Source of the DNA: Kitasatospora sp. MAA19
GTDB lineage: Bacteria > Actinomycetota > Actinomycetes > Streptomycetales > Streptomycetaceae
Length of the DNA: 55,600 nt
Reading direction: 5' to 3'
Assembly (NCBI RefSeq): GCF_029894125.1
Contig: NZ_JARXYZ010000047.1
Span: 1-55,600 of the forward strand
Both the position numbers and the translations under genes were made by a program. Shown piece after piece: positions 42,129 to 49,185 of this stretch; positions within the stretch are counted from its first letter, which is position 1, and each line of letters begins with the position of its first letter. Below the pieces are notes generated by a model that ran no database searches, was not told the DNA's origin, and saw only the letters and a program-made list of their open reading frames with translations.

Positions 42129-42301
42129 CCGATCGAGACCGATCGAGACCGGGCGACCCCTGTCGCTGATGGCGCCGGCAAGGACTCGGTCGGCAAGAGC
42201 GCGTCGGCGGTGAGCCGCGTCGGCCGTCGTTCCGACCTGTCCGACCAGCCGCGGCCACCACATGCCATGAGGGTCCTTCCAGGCGTCAGCCGACACACGG
42301 C

Positions 42302-42769
42302 GTGCACCCAGTGGTGGCCATCTACTCCACGTTCGTCAACCGCGCGCTCGACCAACTGCTCATGGACGTCGCGCGGCACCGCCGCCCGGTGACGTTCGTC
42401 CTCGACCGGTCCGGGGTGACCGGCGACGACGGGCCGAGCCACAACGGCATGTGGGACCTGTCGGTGCTGCAGGTGGTGCCGGGGCTGCGGATCGCTGCGC
42501 CGCGGGACGGCACCCGGCTGGCCGAACTGCTGGCTGAGGCGGTGGCGTGGCACGAAGGTCCGACACTGCTGCGGTTCCCCAAAGGTCCCGCCGGTGAGGA
42601 CCGGCCCGCCACCGCCACGTTCAACGGGATTGACGTGTTGTGCCGTTCCGGCCGGCTGGACGTGCTGATCATCGCGGTAGGTGCGCTGGCCGGTCTCGAC
42701 GCCGCACCGGCGTCAGGAGGCATCGACGACCCCGGTACCTGGCCGGTTCACTCAGGGGAGGAACATTGA
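42302..42769 (+). pseudogene. dxs: 5'-truncated dxs (DXP synthase) fragment
   Basis: The frame resumes inside the pyrimidine-binding domain at HPVVAIYSTFVNRALDQLLM and continues VTFVLDRSGVTGDDGPSHNG, GLRIAAPRDGTRLAELLAEA, PTLLRFPKGPAGED, then stops in the C-terminal domain at HSGEEH. The thiamine-binding N-terminal half and most of the transketolase C-terminal domain are missing. Between ispH and this piece (42129-42301) only non-coding sequence with a GACCGATCGAG tandem duplication is seen. Confidence 0.85.
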
Positions 42770-43037
42770 CGACCGTCGATTTGGGAATGCCCTTGCCACG
42801 CAAGGGCGAGGTCCCGCTCTCGGTGGCCACGCGGCGGACCTCCCGCCGGATCATGGTGGGCACGGTGCCGGTCGGCGGCGTCGCGCCGGTGTCGGTGCAG
42901 TCGTGACCACCACGTCCACCGCCGACATCGACGCCACGCCGCAGCAGATCGCCGAGCCAGGTCACGGCGTGGCCCGCGCACTCGTGGCCGGTCAGCGCCT
43001 GACCTCCGACCTGACCAGAAGGAGCGAGATAAAGTAA
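42766..43037 (+). pseudogene. ispG: Truncated, frameshifted ispG fragment
   Basis: A GGGGAGG RBS precedes TTG 42766, and the frame reads TTVDLGMPLPRKGEVPLSVA, TRRTSRRIMVGTVPVGGVAP and VSVQS. It then hits TGA where homologues read SVQSMTTT. Loss of a single A (CAGTCGATGACC became CAGTCGTGACC) explains the break. The next frame continues TTTSTADIDATPQQIAEPGH. Homology ends after about 65 codons, so the Cys-bearing C-terminus is gone. The TTG overlaps the dxs fragment's stop. Confidence 0.8.
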
Positions 43038-43119
43038 ACGTCCAGGAAACATGACACAAAATGCAGTTCATGCAGTTCATGTAGAATGTGCGGATTGCGA
43101 TCTCGCGAACCACCGAGCA

Positions 43120-43404
43120 TTAATCCACAGTTTCACACGCAATGCGCGGGGGCCACGAATCTGTTCGCAGAATCTGGAGGACGAACGCCCTCGAAACCAA
43201 CGCGACACGATTCGGCGCCTGCAGCTTGTCGGACATGACGCGGACGTGATAGTCAATGGTCTTCGAACTGAGGTATAACTCTCTCGAAAGTCGCCCGCTG
43301 GAGAAGCCGGCCGCAACACCCTCCAGGATCCTGACCTGGACCGAGCTGAGAACCCAGTCAGCGACCGGCTGGGACACTTCGCAGCCGTTCTGATCATTAT
43401 CCAT
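43120..43404 (-). CDS. Stand-alone LuxR-type HTH regulator
   Basis: The product is 94 aa, nearly all of it a LuxR C-terminal HTH: SSVQVRILEGVAAGFSSGRL, SRELYLSSKTIDYHVRVMSD, KLQAPNRVALVSRAFV. There is no receiver, PAS or ATP-binding domain. Its start overlaps the stop of the 100-aa gene upstream by eight bases, so the two probably act together. It is the only DNA-binding regulator within the locus and a good candidate for its pathway-specific control. The 3' side ends near a TGCAGTTCATGCAGTTCATG direct repeat (43062-43081). Confidence 0.75.
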   Translation of the reverse strand: MDNDQNGCEVSQPVADWVLSSVQVRILEGVAAGFSSGRLSRELYLSSKTIDYHVRVMSDKLQAPNRVALVSRAFVLQILRTDSWPPRIACETVD

Positions 43405-43699
43405 GGCACTCGTCCATTCCGTATAGCCCGGCTAGGTCAGGACCGTAAACGGAGGCCACAGCCGCGACAGGCGGCAGCTCGACGTCCAACTCGATCGAGA
43501 ACCGCCTCGCTTCCTGGGCCATGCCGGGTCCGTCAAACAAAAGGACGTCATCGCTCGAACGGACCTCGTGGGGTTCGCGTATCGGCTGGGCTTCCGGCCA
43601 GGAAAGGCAAATTGATCCGACACCGTGAGGACCGACGAAAGCTATTGGTAATAACGTCGGCGAAAATTCTCCCGCCGGAGTAGTGTGGGTTTTCGGCAC
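43397..43699 (-). CDS. Hypothetical 100-aa partner of the LuxR-type regulator
   Basis: It begins MPKTHTTPAGEFSPTLLPIA and has VLLFDGPGMAQEARRFSIEL and VASVYGPDLAGLYGMDECHG at the end. No motif is recognised. Overlap with the HTH gene suggests that it supplies a sensing or interaction part that is fused to the HTH in ordinary LuxR proteins. It could also be a remnant of such a fused gene, split by a frameshift near 43400. Confidence 0.5.
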   Translation of the reverse strand: MPKTHTTPAGEFSPTLLPIAFVGPHGVGSICLSWPEAQPIREPHEVRSSDDVLLFDGPGMAQEARRFSIELDVELPPVAAVASVYGPDLAGLYGMDECHG

Positions 43700-43852
43700 G
43701 ACACTCTCCGCTCATGTCTACGAGGGCGATTCAGGGCCTGTGGCGAGTCATTCCGACCTGAAAATCCTAACACCGCAAGATCATCCAGGCCGAGCAGCCA
43801 GTAGTGCTTCAAAATGGCTTCACTGGCTGTGGGCTGGGGGTTTGTCGGATGG

Positions 43853-44159
43853 TCAGCTTGCTCGGTGGTGCTCGTTGATGAGGCCGGTGGCGGCTTGTCG
43901 GCGTTCGATGCGGGCCGTCGGGGTGGGGATGACGTTCGAGTCGTCGAACGGTGCGAGCTGGTTCCGGCCCTGGTGCGGAGACCTGCGCCCGGGCGTCGTC
44001 GCCGTGGTCCGGCAGGTGTTCCAGCAGCTGCCCGACCGCCGGCCGCCGCGGGTCCCAGGCGTGCAGGCCGCGGGCCGCGGCGAGCACGGCGGCGGTGTCC
44101 GTGACCGGCCCCTCGGGCAGCAGCAGGGCCGCCGGGCAGTTCCGCTCCAGCTGGGTCAT
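43853..44159 (-). pseudogene. Frameshifted hypothetical gene
   Basis: From ATG 44159 the frame reads MTQLERNCPAALLLPEGPVT, AAVLAAARGLHAWDPRRPAV and GQLLEHLPDHGDDA, which is protein-like. A natural-looking end, HQGRNQLAPFDDSNVIPTPT and ARIERRQAATGLINEHHRAS, lies in another frame ending at 43853. The span is 307 bp, so one base is gained or lost. The family is not recognised. Bases 44160-44476 hold no gene I can support. Confidence 0.4.
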
Positions 44160-44476
44160 GCGCACCCACTTCCCGTACGTCTCATCTGTGTTGACCGTTA
44201 CCAGAAAGAACGTAGAGTCCGGGCCTGACGGTTCGCCCTGGCGTACAGCCGGCGCCCCGGGTGATCGCCGGAACACCGGCCTGGCACCGCAGGGCGCTCC
44301 GCAGGCCTCAGTGGCCGCCGCTCTGCCAGCAGTTCGCGTCGAGGGGTGGTGTGCGTGCCATAGCCGTGCCGGATCGGGCGGTACGTGATGGTCACTCGGG
44401 GACGCCCATGGGCCGGTGGTCTGCTCGGGCGCAGGTGGGGCGATGTCCAGGTCGGAGCGGGTGGGCCATGCCAATC

Positions 44477-44518
44477 CTTGTAAAGCGGGGGTCGTCGGTT
44501 CGAACCCGACAGGGGGCT
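44477..44518 (+). tRNA. 3' half of tRNA-Thr(UGU), probable attachment-site scar
   Basis: The sequence fits the tRNA cloverleaf from the anticodon loop onward: loop CTTGTAA (anticodon TGT at 44479-44481), stem AGCGG, five-base variable loop, T arm GTCGG-TTCGAAC-CCGAC, acceptor AGGGGGC and discriminator T. The 5' half is absent; the bases before it do not pair. A break in the anticodon loop is where tyrosine integrases that use tRNA genes often cross over, so this is probably the attL or attR of an integrated element. Confidence 0.75.
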
Positions 44519-44570
44519 CAGCGCCAGACATGGCAGAAGGGCCAGCTCGCCGGGGTGATTGGGTGGTGGA

Positions 44571-44711
44571 CCCGGACTCCTCCGCCTGCCTCCCGGCCGC
44601 GTTGCGGTACCGGATCTTGTACTCGTGCGGGCACCGGGGCCACCGGGACTCGGGGTACTCGCACTCCTTGAAGAAGGAACCCACGCCGCGGATGAGGCTG
44701 GTGGTTGCCAT
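44571..44711 (-). pseudogene. int: N-terminal fragment of an AICE/phage-type integrase
   Basis: The frame from ATG 44711 reads MATTSLIRGVGSFFKECEYP, ESRWPRCPHEYKIRYRNAAG and RQAEESG. This is the characteristic N-terminus of Streptomyces tRNA-targeting tyrosine integrases. Homology stops after 47 residues, 52 bp from the tRNA fragment, so the catalytic domain has been deleted. In actinomycete integrative elements the int 3' end normally faces the att site, as this fragment does. Confidence 0.75.
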
Positions 44712-44814
44712 GATCGATCTCGCTCCCCGGGCGTCTTGCTGACGTTTTGCTGACCCCGGATGGTCGATCAAGTCCCTGAGCTGGGACGAACCGCCGAAAG
44801 CGTGCTATGTGGTG

Positions 44815-44971
44815 GAACTTCATCGGGCGCACCGGCGAGGAGATCACCCAGGCCCCGCGACGACTGGATGGCCACCTCCCGCTTCGGTGACGTCCACGGC
44901 TACGACGGCGCCCGCCTGCCCGCCCCCGAACTCCCCGCCACGCCACTGAAGGCGCGCGGACGGGTGCGCTG
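44815..44971 (+). pseudogene. Diverged 3' fragment of a pirin gene
   Basis: MWWNFIGRTGEEIT in one frame and RFGDVHGYDGARLPAPELPA with TPLKARGRVR in the next correspond to the last 50 codons of the pirin gene at 20328-21287, with a frameshift near 44858. Homology continues past the stop to about 45060. The divergence is too high for a recent duplication. Confidence 0.75.
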
Positions 44972-45330
44972 ACCTGGTGAAGCGTGCGCGGGAGGCGTGC
45001 GGGTGCGGTCCTCCTCGGGGGGTGGATCCGGATGGCGCGGCGGGTGGGGCTGTGGAGGGCGCGGGGCACGCTGATCGGACGCATGGGTCCTGTCGAGATG
45101 CCATGTCGATTCGCGCGTCTGGGGTGGTGTGCCAGCCGTTCTCGACCGCGCAGCGGGCCGGGCGCAGGCGTCCGGTCTCGGTCAGGGGTGCGTTGCGGTG
45201 TGGCGGGAGGCCTTCTGGCGCTGGTGCGGATGTCGCAATCCATACCGGGCCAGAAGGCCCTCACTCATCTCAAGTTCCGCCAGCCGTGGGCCCGGTCACC
45301 AACCTCCGTGGTCAGTGCAGCCAGGACGCA
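44972..45330. other. Non-coding continuation of the pirin-flank repeat, then nothing recognised
   Basis: The first about 90 bases (CCTGGTGAAG, then GGTGGATCCGGATGG) parallel 21288-21370. The remainder up to the stop of the gene at 45331 has open frames but no protein-like pattern, RBS or repeat that I can support. Confidence 0.4.
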
Positions 45331-45912
45331 TCAGTTGCTCTTGGCCAGCATTTCGATGATCTCGGCGGAGGTGCCGCGCTCCCCGAGCATCGGGAAGATC
45401 CGCTCGATGCTGTTGTGGTGCGCCTCCGGATCCATGTCGGCCATCGCGTCGGTGGCGAGCGTGACGTGGTAGCCGAGTTCGTGCGCGTTGCGAGCGGTGG
45501 ACTCCACGCCGATGCTCGTGGCGATGCCGCCGAGCACGACCTGGGTGATGCCGCGACGGCGCAGCTGCAGATCGAGATCGGTGCCGTAGAACGCGCCCCA
45601 GTTGCGCTTCGTGATCACGATGTCGCCGGGGTGGCCGCTGAGCTCCTCGACGATCTCGTCCCACCCGGTCGGCATGGGGCCCGTGTAGGTCGGTGCGTCC
45701 TTGCGGCCCGGCGTACCGTCCGCCCGGTCCTCGGACTCGGTCACGCGGACGAGGACGACCGTGGCGCCGCGCTCGCGGAACGCCTCCGCGAGTTCGGATG
45801 CACGGGTCACGACGTCGGGACCGGTGTGCGGCACACAGGGTGCGCCGACCGTGGCCTTCTGCAGGTCGATGAGTACGAGAGCAGTTCCCGCGTCGAGCTT
45901 GGTGACCGGCAC
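45331..45912 (-). CDS. Isochorismatase-family (cysteine hydrolase fold) protein without the catalytic Cys
   Basis: The product is 193 aa from GTG 45912 (GGAAGGG six bases upstream); ATG 45954 is the longest alternative. The fold is clear: GTALVLIDLQKATVGA (catalytic Asp), DIVITKRNWGAFYGTDLDLQ (Lys), VVLGGIATSIGVESTARNAH and GYHVTLATDAMADMDPEAHH. The Cys normally found in ATNxCVEST is Gly here (ATSIGVEST). A subgroup of the family shares this change, so hydrolase activity is doubtful. Divergent or unrelated to the PKS genes to the right. Confidence 0.8.
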   Translation of the reverse strand: MPVTKLDAGTALVLIDLQKATVGAPCVPHTGPDVVTRASELAEAFRERGATVVLVRVTESEDRADGTPGRKDAPTYTGPMPTGWDEIVEELSGHPGDIVITKRNWGAFYGTDLDLQLRRRGITQVVLGGIATSIGVESTARNAHELGYHVTLATDAMADMDPEAHHNSIERIFPMLGERGTSAEIIEMLAKSN

Positions 45913-45954
45913 GTTGCGCCCTTCCAGTTTTGGTACTCGCGTCATCAGCGCCAC

Positions 45955-46424
45955 GCCACGCGCCGTGGCTCGAACGACTCCGTGACAGCTGATCGGCCGA
46001 AGGTTGTGCGGCGACAGGATCCGGAGTCATGAATTCCGATGCGGTGTGCGCGTTCATGACGGAGTGGAGACAGGTTTGGAATATGGCCGGCCGGCCCGTG
46101 ACCGGGCAGTTCGACCGGGTCGCCACCGGATCCGTGGTGCAAGTCCTCACCTGGTGGCGCACGAAACCCTACCGTTTCCCGGTGGCGCACGAAACCCTAC
46201 TGTTTCCGGAAGGGTGCGCGAAATGTGTAAAGGTGCCGTGCGCGCGGGGCGTGGGCGGTTGTCCGGCAATTCGACGATGCTTTCCGGCCAGAAATGGGGT
46301 GGCGACCGGATCCGTGGGTGTCGCGTGGCGGAACCCACTACCATGCGCGCGTCCTTCCGGGTCCCGAGCGGGTCCTTCGAGGCGGGTACCGTGCCGGCTG
46401 CCCGGATGCGGTCGCGGTCGGCCC
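45955..46424. other. Intergenic region with short repeats
   Basis: No gene is supported. Besides the 28-bp tandem repeat at 46153, the sequence CGACCGGATCCGTGG type recurs (CGCCACCGGATCCGTGG near 46120, GGCGACCGGATCCGTGGG near 46297). The open frames seen on the minus strand share only these repeats. Confidence 0.4.
46153..46208. repeat. 28-bp tandem direct repeat, two copies
   Basis: GGTGGCGCACGAAACCCTAC followed by CGTTTCCC occurs at 46153 and again at 46181 with two changes. Confidence 0.7.
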
Positions 46425-47357
46425 TCAGCGTGCCCAGGTCGGGGTCCACACGTCGTCGCGGGCGGTCTTCCGGTACCTGTCGTGGAGGTAGTCGAGGAAG
46501 TTCGCGAGGACGGGGTGCGGATTGTCCGACCGCCAGATCACCGAGAGGGGGTAGACGGGGGCCGGGTCGACGATGGGGATCCGGCAGAGGTTGTAGCTTT
46601 CCGGCCAGAGGTAGCGCGAGCCTTCGCCGACGAAGGTGGCGAGCCGGTTCGAGCGGGCGATCTCGGTGAGGAGCACTTCGACGCCGAAGCTCGGCCCTAT
46701 CGTGTCGATGGTGAGCCCGAACGCCTTCGCCAGGTCCTCGTAGTAGCCCATCGGCTCGGCGTCGGCGATGCCGGGCATCCAGATGAGGTGGCCGGTGAGC
46801 TCGGCCAGGGTCACGGTCTCGGCGTTCGCCAACGGGTGCCGGGGGCCGACCAGGAGCTCATGACGGTCGTCGATGACGCGCGATGACCGGAGCCCCTCGG
46901 GGGCTACGCCGGCCGAGGCCCGGAGGGACCTGAACGTCGCGTCCAGGGTCCCGGCGCTGATCTCCGCCAGTGCCGACGCGGCGTCGGCGTTGGCCAGGGT
47001 GACGACATCGAGCTGGATGTCGGGGTGCTGTTGGTAGAAGTCGCGAAGGATGTTGGAGGGCGCGATCCTGCGGCCGACGACGTCGATCCGCAGCGGCCTG
47101 CGTCCCGGGGTCACGGCCGCCGTGAGGCGCTCGGCCGCCCGGAGAAGTTCGCGTGCGTGGGGTAGCAGGGCCTCTCCGTCGACGGTGAGCTGGACGCCTC
47201 TGGCGATCCGGGTGAAGAGCTGTACGCCGAGCTCCCGCTCCAGGCCCGCCACGCGTTTTGAGGCCCCCTGCTGGGTGATCCCCAGGTCGTCGGCGGCGGC
47301 CTGTAACTGGCCGGCGTCGGCAACGGCGACGAAGGTGCGAACGGCGTTGAGATCCAC
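46425..47357 (-). CDS. LysR-family transcriptional regulator
   Basis: The product is 310 aa from GTG 47357 (VDLNAVRTFVAVADAGQLQA). The HTH is AAADDLGITQQGASKRVAGL then ERELGVQLFTRIARG. The substrate-binding domain has LRIDVVGRRIAPSNILRDFY and HPLANAETVTLAELTGHLIW. It is divergently arranged with the PhyH-type dioxygenase gene at 47709, so that gene and its coupled partner are its likely targets. Confidence 0.9.
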   Translation of the reverse strand: MDLNAVRTFVAVADAGQLQAAADDLGITQQGASKRVAGLERELGVQLFTRIARGVQLTVDGEALLPHARELLRAAERLTAAVTPGRRPLRIDVVGRRIAPSNILRDFYQQHPDIQLDVVTLANADAASALAEISAGTLDATFRSLRASAGVAPEGLRSSRVIDDRHELLVGPRHPLANAETVTLAELTGHLIWMPGIADAEPMGYYEDLAKAFGLTIDTIGPSFGVEVLLTEIARSNRLATFVGEGSRYLWPESYNLCRIPIVDPAPVYPLSVIWRSDNPHPVLANFLDYLHDRYRKTARDDVWTPTWAR

Positions 47358-47708
47358 GGGGCAGAACCTATCTCCCCTGGGGTGGACGCGCGGCGCGCCA
47401 CTCCCGCCGCCGCCGGTGGCGGGCGTCCGCCGGCCGGCTCCGGTCCCCGTGGCGACGGGTCGGTGGTCGGTGAGGCGTGCGGCGGAGCGAAAAGGCCCGG
47501 TATTCTGCACGAGCCCGCAGCACGTGAAGTCGAAACCGTGCTGGCAATGCGTCCTATTCATCTGACGTGGAACGTGAGGCGAACGGATTCGGCGCGCGGA
47601 TTTTCCCCGGTCTCCGCGACGTGAACAAAGGTTCACTAGGCATCCGGTGCGCGCAGCTGTTAGGAATGTGACTTGACTTTCAAGACGGCTGGAATCGAAG
47701 GGAAGCTG
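47358..47708. promoter_or_regulatory. Divergent control region between LysR and PhyH genes
   Basis: No gene is supported in 350 bases between the divergent starts. LysR regulators usually bind such regions, but I cannot pick a T-N11-A site with confidence. The stretch near 47560-47660 is less GC-rich, as expected for the dioxygenase promoter. Confidence 0.35.
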
Positions 47709-48524
47709 ATGACCAAAGTGACGCCTCCGGACGCACCCTTCATTGTCGATGAACAACACATCACGGACTTCCGGGAACACGGATTCGCGCGCATCCCGGG
47801 CCTGATCCCCGCGGACGAAGTGGCGCGGTGGCGCGAGATCGCGCTGGACACGATCGAGGAGGACGGCCGGCGGGCCGGCATGGGCGGTGGCGGTACCGCG
47901 CTCAGGACCACCTCGGACCCCTGGTGGAAGCACGACACCATGACCGGCCTCGTGCGTCACCCCCGCGTCGCCGCGGCGGCGGAGCAGCTGGCCGGCACCC
48001 CGATGCGGGTGTGGAGCGGGCAGGCGTACGCCAAGCACCCGCATGACGAGGTGCCCACCATCTGGCACGAGGACCTCACGCTCACGCCGCTCGACGCCCC
48101 GATGAACGTGAACGCCTGGGTCGCCCTGGTCGACGTGCCGGTCGAGCGCGGCTGCCTGATCTTCCTGCCCGACTCGCACAAGCGCCCGGAGCCGCATCGG
48201 GCCGAGATGTCGGCGGTGAAGAGCCACGCGACGACCTACATGTTCAACGAGTGGCCGGAACTCGAGTGGTACCCGCGCGTCACGGTACCGATGCGCGCCG
48301 GGGACGTCACCTTCCACCAGAGCACCCTCGGGCACGGGAGCCACGGCAACCACTCCGACGGGACCCGGCTGGCCTTCATCATCTCCTACACCGGCGCGTC
48401 GGCGATCTACCAGCCGCGCCCGGGTCACCAGCGGATGGACGAGGACCTGGTGCCCGGCCAGCAGCTGCCCGACGACCGCTACCCGCGGGTCTCCGACCTG
48501 CTGGCGGAGGCGCCCCGGCCATGA
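47709..48524 (+). CDS. PhyH-type Fe(II)/2-oxoglutarate dioxygenase
   Basis: The product is 271 aa from ATG 47709 (GGGAAG seven bases upstream); an in-frame TTG at 47673 is less likely. The facial triad is visible: His-x-Asp in PTIWHEDLTLTPLDAPMNV (about residue 118) and distal His in FHQSTLGHGSHGNHSDGTRL (about 210), followed by the 2-oxoglutarate-binding Arg. The start DFREHGFARIPGLIPADEVA is typical of phytanoyl-CoA dioxygenase relatives. Such enzymes hydroxylate or halogenate natural products. It may tailor the polyketide from the adjacent PKS. Confidence 0.85.
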   Translation: MTKVTPPDAPFIVDEQHITDFREHGFARIPGLIPADEVARWREIALDTIEEDGRRAGMGGGGTALRTTSDPWWKHDTMTGLVRHPRVAAAAEQLAGTPMRVWSGQAYAKHPHDEVPTIWHEDLTLTPLDAPMNVNAWVALVDVPVERGCLIFLPDSHKRPEPHRAEMSAVKSHATTYMFNEWPELEWYPRVTVPMRAGDVTFHQSTLGHGSHGNHSDGTRLAFIISYTGASAIYQPRPGHQRMDEDLVPGQQLPDDRYPRVSDLLAEAPRP

Positions 48525-49156
48525 CGGCGGTGACCGCGCACATCGGCATGTCCCTCGACGGATTCGCTGCGGGGCCCCACCAGAGCCCGCAGCATCCGGT
48601 CGGCGTGGGCGGGATGCGCCTGCACCAGTGGCTGCTCGGGACCAGGGCGTGGCACGAGCACCGGGGTCTGGAGGGCGGCGAGGAGTCGGCCGACTCCGTA
48701 GTCCTGGCGGAGGCCATGCACGGCATCGGCGCCTACATCATGGGCCGGCGGATGTTCGGTGGCGGTGCGGGCCCCTGGGACCTGACCTGGCGGGGCTGGT
48801 GGGGTGAGGAGCCGGCGTTCCACGCGCCGGTGTTCGTGCTCACCCACCACCCGCGGGAACCGCTGGAGATGAAGGGCGGCACCACGTTCACCTTCGTCAC
48901 CGACGGCATCGAGTCCGCACTCGAACAGGCACGGGCAGCCGCCGTCGGCCGGGACGTCTCGCTCGCGGGCGGGGTGACGGTGGTGCGGCAGTACCTCGCC
49001 GCCGGCCTGCTCGACGAGTTGACCATCCACCTCCGGCCGATCCTGCTGGGCGCGGGCGAGCGCCTGCTGGAGAACGCCGGAGACCCGGTTCTCGAACCGC
49101 GGAAGGTGGTTTCGACCGACCTGGCCACGCACATCACCTACCGGGTCGTCCGCTGA
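48521..49156 (+). CDS. DHFR/RibD C-terminal domain reductase family protein
   Basis: The product is 211 aa. Its ATG overlaps the dioxygenase stop (ATGA). TAHIGMSLDGFAAGPHQSPQ at the start, IGAYIMGRRMFGGGAGPWDL, HAPVFVLTHHPREPLEMKGG and GGVTVVRQYLAAGLLDELTI, HLRPILLGAGERLLE are the usual marks of the family, which binds NADPH. Its substrate is unknown. It is coupled with the dioxygenase and so probably serves the same process. Confidence 0.85.
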   Translation: MTAVTAHIGMSLDGFAAGPHQSPQHPVGVGGMRLHQWLLGTRAWHEHRGLEGGEESADSVVLAEAMHGIGAYIMGRRMFGGGAGPWDLTWRGWWGEEPAFHAPVFVLTHHPREPLEMKGGTTFTFVTDGIESALEQARAAAVGRDVSLAGGVTVVRQYLAAGLLDELTIHLRPILLGAGERLLENAGDPVLEPRKVVSTDLATHITYRVVR

Positions 49157-49185
49157 CGCCGGTGCCTCAAGCTGACGTCGGCGCC

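Noticed and set aside
44477..44518. Functional tRNA-Thr gene
   Set aside because: The D arm, 5' acceptor strand and 5' anticodon stem are absent; the bases upstream do not pair.
43809..44771. Minus-strand open frame containing VGFEPTTPALQ
   Set aside because: That motif is the well-known false product of reading a tRNA gene backwards. It supports the tRNA fragment rather than a protein.
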